This document shows, piece by piece, positions 1 to 9,226 of a stretch of DNA of 15,659 nt. The stretch comes from Gonium pectorale. Its lineage: Eukaryota; Chlorophyta; Chlorophyceae; Chlamydomonadales; Volvocaceae. The notes beneath the pieces were generated by a model. That model did not search any database and was not told the DNA's origin. It saw nothing but the letters and a program-made list of their open reading frames with translations. The DNA is taken from positions 2,674,460-2,690,118 of the forward strand of contig LSYV01000003.1 in NCBI GenBank assembly GCA_001584585.1, written 5' to 3'. The stretch's first letter is position 1. Every line of letters starts with the position of its first letter. A program made the translations under genes and the position numbers.

Positions 1-241
1 GGGTGGGGCGGCATGCGTGTAAGCGTGTGGCGGACGGACATTGCCGTTTGCCGATTTATGAGGACCTGAGGAGACGCGCACGATAGGCAGATGTGCGCGT
101 TGCGAGCTACCGTATCGGGCAAAGCAGCTCCGGGATCCTTATGCGGACAGCTCTGGCCATAAAGGCTAAGGATAAGTGACATGGCACGCAGCGATGGGGC
201 TCTGATGCCCCCTCCCCCCTCCCCCGAGCCAGCGCTCCTCC

Positions 242-811
242 TCACGTGAGCCGGTGCGTGAGCGGCAGGTGGGCGCAGGCCTCCAGTGAGTCGGGCTGGA
301 CGCAGGTGGAGAGGGTGAGCGGCGCGAAGCCCGTGGGGCACTGCGCGTTGAGGTACAGAACGGCGCCGAGCAGGGCGGTGTCGGAGGAGAAGCTGGCGCG
401 CATGGAGGTGGGGTTGGAGGGGGTGGTGTCAACGTCGACGTTCTCGTTGCCGGCGGGCGTGTTGGGGTTGTCGACGGCAAGCGTATATCGCCTGGATGAG
501 GCCGTAAGGATGCCGCGAGCGAGAGGTATTGCGTTGGCGCCTTGGCATGTGGGGGCAGAGTCGTTGGGCGATTGTAGAATGAGCCGACGGGCGGCGATGG
601 ACGGCAGGTCGCTCGAGGGGAAGTTGGGCGTGGTCTTTGCAAGAGCGCGTTGGCATATGAACGAAGAAGATAGTAAGAGTAGATATATCAGCTTTGGTGT
701 GAGTACGGACATGGCGAACGGGATGCGAGAAGCGTTGCAAGGACGGAGAGGACATGTCGGCCATGTAAGGGTTGGCCGCTGCTCTCCGGTCGCGTGGCGA
801 AGCCCGGCCAT
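242..811 (-). CDS. small predicted secreted or membrane-anchored protein
   Basis: I do not recognise this gene. The frame is open from an ATG at 811 to a TGA at 242-244. The preferred start is the second ATG, at 712, because a typical signal peptide follows it directly: MSVLTPKLIY, then a run of five-plus Leu/Ser/Ile residues, ending in an A-L-A site near residue 25. That gives about 156 aa; from the ATG at 811 it would be 189 aa with a buried hydrophobic segment. The mature part is Ser/Thr/Pro/Asn rich, with four cysteines (about 56, 125, 137 and 146 counted from the 712 start), so an extracellular, possibly disulfide-bonded and glycosylated product is likely. No introns are needed, but upstream exons cannot be excluded. 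The plus-strand frame across 246-848 is also open; I prefer the minus strand because of the signal peptide. It is transcribed away from the gene at 1341. Confidence 0.45.
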   Translation of the reverse strand: MAGLRHATGEQRPTLTWPTCPLRPCNASRIPFAMSVLTPKLIYLLLLSSSFICQRALAKTTPNFPSSDLPSIAARRLILQSPNDSAPTCQGANAIPLARGILTASSRRYTLAVDNPNTPAGNENVDVDTTPSNPTSMRASFSSDTALLGAVLYLNAQCPTGFAPLTLSTCVQPDSLEACAHLPLTHRLT

Positions 812-1340
812 GGAGGTTCTGCTTCTGCATAAGCAAGGTACACGTTAGCGTTCTGATCTACAATAGGCAAGACCCTCATGACACGACGGGTCCCTGGGTC
901 ACTTCCTGGCCATGCCATGCGGCTTTCCCGCACCTGGCTGACGGAGTCGTCGAAGAACTACAGAGCTACCAAGATTTTGTTTAAGTATAGCTGTGATGGA
1001 GGGTTTGCTTGAGTCTGTGGGACGCAGACTCGTAGCGCGATGTTGCGGGCCGGGGGAATGGTTGATGAATGTGTAAAAGAATCAGGACATGTAGGTTTGT
1101 CCTGTTCTTCTGCAATAGCACTGCCCTCGCGCGGATTTACATCCTTGCCCGCCCGCGACGCTCGTGGCGGTTTCGGAGCACCTGTCACAGTCACTCGCCC
1201 AACCTGTGCTCAAGCGCCATTTCGTTGTCCCGCCCGCCTAGATCCTTCAATGGCGCAAACCACTTATTCCATTCTCGCGTCTCGCACTTCATAGCGCTTG
1301 GGACATCTGACGCTGCGACCCTCTCGCTCTTGCAACAGCC
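812..1340. promoter_or_regulatory. divergent intergenic region between secreted-protein gene and 1341 gene
   Basis: About 530 bases separate two genes read outward, so both promoters and both 5' leaders should lie here. It is less GC-rich than the coding regions. I see no convincing TATA box, repeat or RNA gene. Short open frames here show no family resemblance. Confidence 0.4.
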
Positions 1341-3213
1341 ATGATGGAGCCTTTGATAGCATGTCGGCGACTATTCTCGGCAGCATCTCTCATACCGGCC
1401 ATCAGCACATCCTGGCTGCCAGGCGCAGCCTGCTTGCTACCCACGGGCCTTGGGAGCAGGGGCTTTGCAGCGCTACCTAACGAAGAGGACGCGCCCACAG
1501 CGCTCAACACCGCCGGGCTGCCCCCGCCGTGGGTCCCGCCGCCCGGCAACCCAGAGTCGTTGACCCCCCGACCCAAGCCAACCCTCCCGGAGATCCTGGC
1601 AAACATCCGCAAAGTACGTGGGTTGGCCTGATGCACCGCGCGTGCGGCATTCGCCCAGTGGCTGCCTCCTCCTGTGCGCGTGCTTCCTGTTGGCAGGTAG
1701 CCAGCAAAAATGTGTGCGGCGGCGTCCTCTGCCTCTGAGAGCTCGCCATCCCAGTGCGCCGCCCTGCCCCGCCAACCCCTCCCCAACCGCCGCACACACA
1801 CAGGCGCAGACGCCCCTGGAGCTGCACAACTCCTTCCGGCGGAAGCCCGCGCACCTCCCCCCGCCCATCGCTGCCGCCAAATTCGCTCGCCTGGGGGAGC
1901 TGCTCCGCGGCCCCCAGCACCAACACCCGCCCTGGACCGCTCAGCCGGCGGAGGCCGCCGCCGGAGAGGTGCCTGGCCCCTCGGCGTCTGCAGCGGCCGC
2001 GCCCAGCCTTGGCGGCGACAGCGGCGGCCTGCTGGCCCTGCGCGCCGTGCCGGGCGTGGCGGCGCTGGAGAGCCAGATCGGGGCCTCGTGGCACACCTTC
2101 CTGCACCTCTACACGGCACAGCAGCTTGCGGCATGCGTGCGGGCCGCCGGGGAGACGGGCTTGCTGCTGCGGCCGGGCCGCACACCAGCAGCTGCGGCGG
2201 CGGTGGCGGCAGGGGCAGGTGAAGCGGCAGCGGCAGCATCGGGGAAGGGGCAGCGGCAGGATGCTGAAGGGTCTGCGTCGGGTGGTTCCCCGGAGCGGGG
2301 CCTCGTGCAGCGGAGCCTGGACGTGCTGTTGGAGCGCGGGGGAGAGGAGCTGGCGGCGGCGGGGCCTCAGGTGAGGGCGGGAGGGGCCGGCGGCCGGGGA
2401 CCTGGGGTTGAAGCGCTGGTCCATGGTGACCGGGGGGAAGGGATTAGTGTACTGCCAGCAGGCTGAGTCCAAAAGGAGGGATGGGACACGGAAGGGGTTG
2501 TCACAGCGGGCCGGGCCGAGCACCACGTGCGAGCTGTTCTGCGCTTCGTGCGGCGGCTCGGCCCGGTATGTTGGTGCCCCGCCGAGCGACCGAACGAGAG
2601 CGCGAATATCCCGACTTCTCGATGGCGTCCGGGTTATGGCCTTTGGGGGACCTTTGCCGCCCGCACCACGAGGTCCTGCATGCAAGCAAAGCCGCAGTGC
2701 TGTGCCCGCCGTCGGTGCGCACGGCTGACATGGCCGCGATGTGTGATGCCAGTAGGCGGCGTACGGTGCCCTCCGGATGGTCCCAATCTGCTGTTGGCCG
2801 CACGCACGTGGGCAACTGCGGGGCCAAAAGCTCACAAGGTGCCGCTGCTGTAGCCCACTGTGCCGGGCCCTGGCGCGGCGCCCCCGCCCCCCCCCCCCGC
2901 CTGCCTGGTGCACTGCCCGGCGTGTCCCTCGTGCGCCGCCCTCCGTCGCGCCTCATGCCACGTCCGCTGCGCCTCTCCGCCCGCTCCCATCCGCCCGGCT
3001 CACCCGCAGGCGATCCTGGACGTGGCGTACGGGCTGATGCGGGCGGGCCACACGTGGCCCGCCACGTGGCGCACGCTGGGTCCCCTGCTGGCGGGGGCGC
3101 GGGGGCAGCTGGAGGCGGGCGCCGGCGATGGGGGGCGGGCCGCCGGCGGGGGCTCGGCAGCGCAGGAGGCGGCTGAGGTGGTGGGGTGGCTCAAGGAGAA
3201 GCGCCTGATGTGA
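1341..3213 (+). CDS. organelle-targeted helical-repeat protein (OPR/FASTK-like), three exons
   Basis: Exons are 1341-1613, 1804-2370 and 3010-3213, all joined in phase 0, giving about 347 aa. Introns are 190 bases (GTACGT...CAG) and 639 bases (GTGAGG...GCAG). An alternative first acceptor at 1808-1809 would remove two residues. The ATG at 1341 sits in ACAGCCATG. The N-terminus is rich in Arg, Ser, Ala and Leu with no acidic residue between positions 4 and 47, as in mitochondrial or chloroplast presequences. Three segments look like degenerate helical pairs: ILANIRK to LGELLRG (residues about 85-125), LESQIGASW to LLLRPG, and LVQRSLDVLL to LMRAGHTW. They resemble the leucine-rich helices of OPR and FASTK/RAP organelle RNA-binding proteins. 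That link is inference, and no C-terminal RAP domain is seen. Ala/Gly-rich spacers separate them. A decayed copy of the 3' half lies at about 8704. Confidence 0.7.
2371..3009 (+). other. long second intron of the 1341-3213 gene
   Basis: Donor CAG|GTGAGGG and acceptor CCCGCAG|GCG, both phase 0, bound a 639-base intron. It includes a C-run near 2885-2900. The long minus-strand open frame over this region has no recognisable content and is read as GC-driven. Confidence 0.7.
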
Positions 3214-3582
3214 AGCGACGTCGCGGCGCTTCCGCAGCGGCGCAGTGGCGCCGCTGCGACGAGATGCAGCGTGGTGCGACGGAGCTCGGGAACAGAGCCG
3301 AGGCCGCAGCGATGTGCGCCGGTGTGCGCGCCGCCAGCGGAAGGGCAGCATTGGATGAGGGGTGCTTCGAATGGCAGGCTTGCGAAGGCGGAGGGCCATC
3401 ACCGCGTCGCAGGGCCGGGCCCATGGTGTGCGCCGCGAGGGCTCCTGGAGCTCCTGGGTCACCGCATGGGCGCCCACCGCAGGGGCCTGCTGGTCCTTGC
3501 GCCGCGAGACAGCAGCGCACGCTGTCCGTGGGGCATGGGTTGTTGGCGTGGGCGGCTAGCGCGTGTGTGCCCCCCGTGTGTC

Positions 3583-3584
<2 letters not shown>

Positions 3585-3617
<33 letters not shown>
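3585..3617. repeat. TG dinucleotide microsatellite
   Basis: About 16 uninterrupted TG units lie in the probable 3' untranslated region of the 1341-3213 gene. A shortened, interrupted GTATGTGTATGTGTGTG lies at about 9593-9609, near the end of the duplicated segment. Confidence 0.95.
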
Positions 3618-3864
3618 GCATGGGTGCCCACGTGCACTGCCGCCGCGTGGGAAGGCGGGCAGCGCGGGGAGCTCAGCTGCGCACAGCGATGCTTTGAGCC
3701 GTGCGCCGGGGCCATTCGCGGGGCGCTCAGTCCACAGCCACGGCACTGGGTTGGGAGTTCAGACAGCGTGCTCGAAGCAGTGGCGCTGCGTGATCCCTTG
3801 TCCGCTGCCCTGCTCTGGAGCGCGCGCGCGTTCGCTGCGCGGGGGCCGCGGGCCTCGTTGGGCA

Positions 3865-3869
3865 TGTAA
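3865..3869 (+). terminator. TGTAA polyadenylation signal
   Basis: Green algae use TGTAA as the near-upstream poly(A) element. This is the first TGTAA I find after the stop codon at 3213, implying a 3' untranslated region of about 650-670 bases, usual for volvocine algae. Confidence 0.5.
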
Positions 3870-5205
3870 CGCGCGGGCAGTCCGGGGGAGGGCGTACGGC
3901 ACCACCGGCGACTGACGCGTGCGGGCACCGGGCCTGACTGTAGGCGGACTGGCGAGGACCCCGGGGGTCTGCTGACGCACACCACCGGAGTGCAGCGTTG
4001 CAACAGGCGGGCCCTTCCAAGGGGTTTCAAGCCCGAGCGGGCCCCCTTCAGCCCCCCTAGGGATGCACGGCCGCATGGGCGCCTGCTACACGGCTACCCG
4101 GTGCCCAGCCACCCGAGAACACCCATGCCGCGACACCCACCACCACTTCCCATGCATGGCCCCGACGCTCGGGCGCATCCCTGGTCCTTTATGAGCAGCC
4201 CCCCCCCAACCTGGCGGCCTCGACTGGCGCATGTGGCATACCGGCAGCGCACTGGGCATGCCGTTGGGTCTTGCAGGCCTGATGTACACATCTCAGCTGC
4301 GCACCTGGCGGCTGGCCTGCTTGCACATCAGTGGCAGGCAGCCCGTCTCGTCCCTTCTTGGGCGGCCGTCTACAGCTTGTCAGCTTCTCCGCTGGTGCCG
4401 TAGCGGCACCGCCCTTGTCGCGATCACAGCTGTGCCCCGATCGTCCCCTAATGGACCTCTTATACATGCCGCGCCAGCCAACACGGCAGCTAACACGGGG
4501 AGAGACAGGGTAACACTCATAAGTGGCGGCCGGCTGTGCATGGCATGACTGCTCCGCACGAGGCTCACGACCCCCCTCCCCGCGCTGCACTCCATTGTTT
4601 CCCGGTCCCGCCCCCATCCCCTCGCAACTCTCTCTTTGCTGGGACCCTCCAGAGTCTCCGCCCGCCGGCTGCATTGCTTGAGCACCGTACGGCTGCAGAG
4701 GCACAGAATGCACGTCGACCCGCACGCGTTGAGCCCCCCCCCCACACACACGGCATGGCCAGATGGGCAACACCCGCCCATGCACCAGATCCCCCTCAGC
4801 ACTCAGCGGGCGGCACGTCGCCCACCCACCAGTCACGAAGCAGCGGCACTTGGCGCCCGTCGCACACGCTGCAGCCCTGTGAAGCCGGTACAACTTCGCG
4901 AGCATTGCACACCAACAACGCCCGCCCCCTGCTTGCCCCTGCGGACTGCCAGCGTGTGCGCCGGCACCGTGGCCTGCACACGCTTGATTGGGTTGCCGCC
5001 GACAGACCATCGACCGGCTTGGCACGCCCCCCTGGCGGCCCGGGGCGGGACGGACGACACCGCCCATGGTAAAGCACCCCCCACCAGCCACCCCGTCACG
5101 TCCATACACGCCGCCGCTGCAGCCCGGGCTGCACCCCCACTCCGTGGGCCTCTACACACACGCACATTCGGCATCGCCCACGACGCTGAGCCGCCTCCCC
5201 TCGGC

Positions 5206-8200
5206 TCAGGCGTGCAGCTCGAACCACTCGTGACGCAGTGCGTCCGCAGCCGACACGGCCCCGTCACAGAGGCGCTGCCGCAGGTCGGACCCTTGACCGC
5301 CCAGCCTGAAGGGCACGGCCGCCAGCAGCTGCTGCGCCAGCATCTTGAGGTCCGAGGCAGCGGTGTAGGCGCCATTGGGCGCCAGCGTGTCGCTGCCCCA
5401 GTGCCGCAGCGGGTAGGGCGGCTGGCTGCAGTCGTCGCCCTCCCGGCCGGCGTGCTCCAGGTCCACCAGCAGCCACCGCCCGTCATCGGGCAGCTTGACC
5501 AGGTTGGGCCATCGGACGTCCCGGTGAACAAAGCCTGTGCGGTACGCGCAGATACGGACGGACGGACAGCGGCGGCGAGGGGCAGTTCGTTACAGAGGGG
5601 CGGGGGCGCTGACTCAAAACGGCCGGCGAGTCCCGTCCACAGCCGGCTGGAGAGACCGTCTGCGCGTGTTGAGGAGGCAGGCACATCGCCGCACGGCCGC
5701 GGGTATGCGAAGGGAGCCCGCGGTCGCACCTTCGCTGTGCAGCGCCGCGAGGCCGGTGAGCGCGCCCCGCACCGCCTGCGCCAGCTCGCGCTCGGTGCCG
5801 GGCGGGCCGCTGACGGGCGCGCCCACCGGGGCCAGGTGCACCACGTAGGTGGGCAGGTCGTCGTCATCGGCGGCGCGATGCAGGGCCGGGCCGCCGTCGC
5901 TGCCGGGGCCGCACGCCTGCACGATGCTGCTCCTGTGCTCGGGCTTGGACACGGCGGCGTACACCGCCTGCAGCAGCTCAAAGGTCGCGTAGGCCGCGTG
6001 GTGGGTCGTGAACTGGCGGATCGTCTTGCGGACGAAGCCTGTACGTGGGGTGGGTGGGGGGTGAGGCGGGGAGGTGAGGGCGCCACCGCGCCCTCCCCGC
6101 GCGGACGCAGCCCGATGCCCGCAGTCGGGTCGGGGTCGGGGTAGGCAGCACACGACCCGCATGCGGCCCCGCGGGCACGGTGCGCTACCGGCAGGGCAGC
6201 AAGCGAGGCAGCTGGCGCAGCAAGTGAGGCAGCCGGCGCCGAGCCCCTCCGCGTATGCTCGTGTGCGGCGTACGTTTGATTGGCTACGGCTACGCGCCCT
6301 TAGCGCAGCCCCCCCCATCCAGTCGCCCTATCCACCCAGCCAGCCAGCTCCCGAATCGCCCGGGCGCACACCCCCGCCCAGCCGCACCCTGCAGCCGCAC
6401 CCTGCAGCAGTGTCACGGAGCTCCCTCCGCACTTGACCACCTCGCCCAGCGCACGGCAGGGCCGCACAGCGGTCAGGCTCATAGCGAACCCGGCCATTAG
6501 CCGGTACGCGTTACAGGTGGCGTTGAGCGCCCCGGCCCGCCCTACGGGCGTGCGGAGGTCCATGACGCAGCTGATGGGCCACACTCGCACCAGCGGCTTG
6601 CTGGCGCCCCTGCAGCGCGTTAGTTACCCAGAAAGGGGACGGGCACTCAAGCCGCGGGTGGAGCGGAAACACCTTCAGCCCGTCTCCCAGCTGAGCGGAC
6701 GTGCCATGGACGACGGCCCCCGTCATGCCTGGCCGTTGCACTTACCCCAGCCTCTTGATGCAGAAGAACTGTACAAGGATATTGAATGGGGGGGAGAAGC
6801 GGTAAGATGAAGAGGATCTCCAGCATGACAGGGCGCCCGTGCTCCGTCCTCCTCAGGAGGGCGGCAAACAGACCATTGGTGATGCGAACCGCTTGTTCGC
6901 CCACCAAACCGAACCCTACCCTACCCTAGCCTACCGTACCTGCAGCTTGTGGCCGGCGGCTGCATAGCCCAGCATGCAGGGCGGCTGCACGCCCGGCAGG
7001 AGGCCCTCATCCCACGCCACCGACAGCCTGTCCCGCAGCTGCTCGACCGCGGCGCCCATGTCGGCCTCGGGAGCTGTCTCCTCGCCCTTGAGGAGCAGGG
7101 CGCCGTCGACCCAGCACATGAAGTCGGGCCGCAAGCGCTCGCCTGCAGAGGCCATGCAGGAGAGCAGCTTGCAGGCCATCGCGTAGCACGAACCAGGGTA
7201 AAGGTGCGCTGGCACGTGGTACGGCGATGACTGTGCGGCTCGGCGCCCATTGTACCTACCTGTCGCTCGGCTTGTGTCAGTTCCGTTCCGGTCCATGCGG
7301 ATGTGTGGCCCGGGCACGTGGTCGCGCAGGAGCATCAGCGTCCTCTCCACCACGGTGAACGTGCTCAGCGCCGTGTAGACATCCGACGTGCCGTCCCCCG
7401 GTTGGAACGTCAGCACGCCTCCGACGTGTTGGCACAGCCGGTGCGCAGTCGCTGCCTGCACGCCGCCGCGCCACGTACGTTTGCCGGTAGCAGTCGCACA
7501 TGCCGCGTAATTGAAGCCAATTTTCTTCACTACAGCACGGAGACCGTACCGTACCATACGACACACCGCACCTGCGGCTCCTCGGCCGCGGACACCAGCA
7601 GGCTGCGGAGGTCGGCTCGCTCGTTGAACAGCGCGTCGGCGGTGCGCCACGGCACGGGCAGGCGGGGGTTCAGGGGCTCCTCCAGGCAGGAGAGGTCCAC
7701 GCCCTGGCGCAGCTTGTTGCCGTCAAAGGGAGTCAGGCACGCCTTCAGGTACGCAGCCGTGGTGTCGCCTGTATGCGGAAGCGGATGGAAGGACACGCAG
7801 ATGGCAGGGATTATTAGGGCGGTGGACTTCGGCGGCCCCACCCCCCACTTGGTTTGCGCCGTCCCGCCAGGGTGTGTGCCGGAGCGGAAGTCCATCTGGG
7901 CCCTGAAGGTACCGTACCCAACAAAGGACAGCATAAAGGCGGGACTCACCGCCGGTTCCAGCGCTCTTCGAGCCAAGGTTGGATGCCGTGCCTGCAAGCG
8001 GCACTGTCAGTTAGTCGCACGCTGTGCAGTGTGCGGGTGCGTGGCGAACACACGCAGGCATCGGTGCTGGGAAGAGACAGGGGCCCATTCGCGGGCTGCT
8101 CAATGAAGGTGGCTAAGGTGGGCTACGGGACGGGAACTGCAAAGACGGAGGCAAGGGGGGAGACAGGACACGTCTCCACCCGCCCACCGGCTCGCTTCAG

Positions 8201-8368
8201 CAGCTCATCCACCAGCGCAACCGCGCGCTCTTTGCTTGCTTGAAGGACACCAAGCTTCACATCGTCGTTGCTGGTTCGCAGCGCCCAGACCGCATCATGC
8301 ACCCAGTCATCGCTCTTTCCTAGGCTCGCAAGCTTGGCAAGCAGCCTCTGGGTGTCTGTAGCGCCCAT
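5206..8368 (-). CDS. Crinkler-like (CRN-type) protein kinase, eight exons
   Basis: Exons on the minus strand are 8368-8188, 7991-7950, 7768-7572, 7455-6940, 6768-6746, 6609-6401, 6038-5730 and 5534-5206. All joins agree in phase and give 601 aa. The C-terminal kinase carries HRDVRWPN at residues 496-503 (catalytic D498, N503) and D-L-E at 517-519 where DFG is usual; VRKT near residue 394 may hold the ATP-binding lysine. HRD-V/I-RWPN with DLE is the pattern I know from Crinkler-like kinases of algae, fungi and oomycetes. Before it, DLRTPVGR...NAYRLM (residues about 335-355) and RPDF...GALLLKGEE (249-266) are further hallmarks of that group. Residues 1-140 hold a helical N-terminus I do not recognise, with no signal peptide. 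A 51-base in-frame stretch (7259-7209) may be an optional intron, giving 584 aa. Likely intracellular; substrate unknown. The ATG at 8368 is the first in frame. Confidence 0.72.
6196..6237. repeat. 21-base tandem repeat, two copies
   Basis: Two adjacent 21-base units beginning GCAGCAAG and differing at two positions lie inside the 362-base intron (6400-6039) of the CRN-like kinase gene. Confidence 0.85.
6381..6406. repeat. 13-base tandem repeat duplicating a splice donor
   Basis: The unit GCCGCACCCTGCA occurs twice head to tail. Read on the minus strand it duplicates the CTGCAGG|GTGCGG donor of the kinase exon ending at 6401. Only the first donor on the minus strand keeps the frame into the next exon. 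Confidence 0.85.
6746..6768 (-). other. 23-base microexon of the CRN-like kinase gene
   Basis: The acceptor TTGTACAG precedes it and the near-perfect donor GTAAGTG follows it. It is the only way I found to join the exon ending KLQ (phase 0) to the exon starting with G-A-S-K-P (phase 2) while keeping the frame. It encodes FFCIKRL plus two bases of a glycine codon. Confidence 0.65.
7209..7259 (-). other. possible 51-base in-frame optional intron
   Basis: This stretch begins GTAGGT after ACAG and ends CCAG, so it can be spliced; it is also a multiple of three with no stop codon, so it can be read through. Removing it changes THR-SER-ARG-ALA-THR directly into Ala-His-Leu-Tyr-Pro. At 51 bases it would be unusually short for an algal intron. 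Confidence 0.4.
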
Positions 8369-8703
8369 TGATTAATGCAGCATGAGATAATTTGCAGCGA
8401 TGCTCATCAGAACTGCACAGCCGTCGCCAACGATTGTTTTGGCAGCTCTAGCGCTCTAGGCAGCTTAGTCACGCTGTTGGCGTGTAGAGATTAGGCGGCT
8501 TATGTCGCAGGTCTGCGCTCTGTTGATATGAAAGGGCACTTTGCACGCTGCAAGTCGTTGGGGGTGGGGGGTACGTGGGGGTAGTACGGCATGCACTATG
8601 TCCATGCATACGGCAGCGTCGCGCTACGCAGAAACCTTGCGGCGCTTTGAGAGCAATCTCAACTTCTGGCATAGGCAAATGTATGATGCGGAATGACCGA
8701 TCA
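8369..8703. promoter_or_regulatory. upstream region of the CRN-like kinase gene
   Basis: This stretch between the kinase start codon and the duplicated segment should contain the kinase promoter and 5' leader. Locally it is more AT-rich than its surroundings. I see no clear TATA box or coding content. Confidence 0.35.
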
Positions 8704-9226
8704 GGAGCGGGGCGCCGGGTAGACACGTTGTTGGAGCGCGGGGAAGAGGAACGGTCAGCGGCGGGTCCTCAGGTGAGGGCGGATGGGGCTGGGGACCTGG
8801 GGTTGAAGCGGTGGGTGACAGTGACGGAGGATTTTAAGGCATTGCTAGCGGACTGGAACGTGATGGATGGGGGTGTTCATTGCGAGCCGGGCCGAGCGCT
8901 GCGTTGCGCTGTGGCCTACCGGTGTGGGGCCAGAAGCGCCCGACGCTCTGGCCCGATGAGTTGGGCCGAGTTACGACACTCCCTCCTCCGTCCTCCCCCA
9001 TGTCGACGACACCAACGGCATGGGAGATGCGCTCGAGCGGGAGGGGCCGTGGCCTTTTCGAACCGAGGCCTATGATTGGGTTCGGGACCTCCCAGCGGGC
9101 CTGGCTTGGGGCAGGCCACCAGGCGGGGGAAAGGCCAACGAAAATCACCATGTTTCGTTCGTCTTTTGAGCCGGGGCCCCCCGGACCCCGAGGTTGAGGT
9201 AGCTCCAGGGTAAGCGCCTGAGATAA
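8704..9226 (+). pseudogene. decayed duplicate of the 3' half of the 1341-3213 gene
   Basis: The segment is colinear with the end of exon 2, intron 2 and exon 3 of the gene at 1341-3213. The end of exon 2 is clear: DVLLERGGEELAAAGPQ at 2319-2369 is DTLLERGEEERSAAGPQ here (8721-8772), followed by the same CTCAG|GTGAGGGCGG donor, then the shared GGGGACCTGGGGTTGAAGCG (2396 and 8791). Farther on, GCGGGCCGGGCCGAGC (about 2506) matches about 8885. Near the end, AAGCGCCTG at 3201 matches 9212, turning the terminal KRLM-stop into KRLR-stop (stop 9224-9226). The central intron is shortened, exon 3 has lost most of its frame, and the 5' half of the gene is absent, so it is not expected to make protein. 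Retained intron sequence means a DNA-level duplication, not a retrocopy. Confidence 0.6.

Larger units (their letters stand above)
3214..5205. other. convergent 3' regions, no coding gene supported
   Basis: This holds the 3' untranslated region of the plus-strand gene (to about 3880) and of the minus-strand kinase gene (from 5205 downward). I found no TTACA (minus-strand TGTAA) between 3870 and 5205, so the kinase gene's poly(A) signal is unresolved. Several long open frames exist on both strands but show only Arg/Pro/Ala-rich, GC-driven composition. Confidence 0.5.

Noticed and set aside
1504..2913. Minus-strand open frame of 469 codons
   Set aside because: It crosses exons and introns of the plus-strand gene, has Arg/Pro/Ala-rich composition from GC bias, and shows no family motif.
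4636..6144. Plus-strand open frame of 502 codons
   Set aside because: It lies antisense to the last two kinase exons, whose HRDVRWPN and flanking motifs and phase-consistent splices fix the coding strand as minus.
6780..6907. Minus-strand segment reading VRITNGLFAALLRRTEHGRPV as a kinase exon
   Set aside because: Including it would need a 46-base intron and leaves no workable phase into the next exon; skipping to the 23-base microexon restores the frame.
6914..6929. CCCTACCCTACCCTAG as telomere-like sequence
   Set aside because: Only about three imperfect units, not the plant or algal telomere unit, and located just inside an intron donor.
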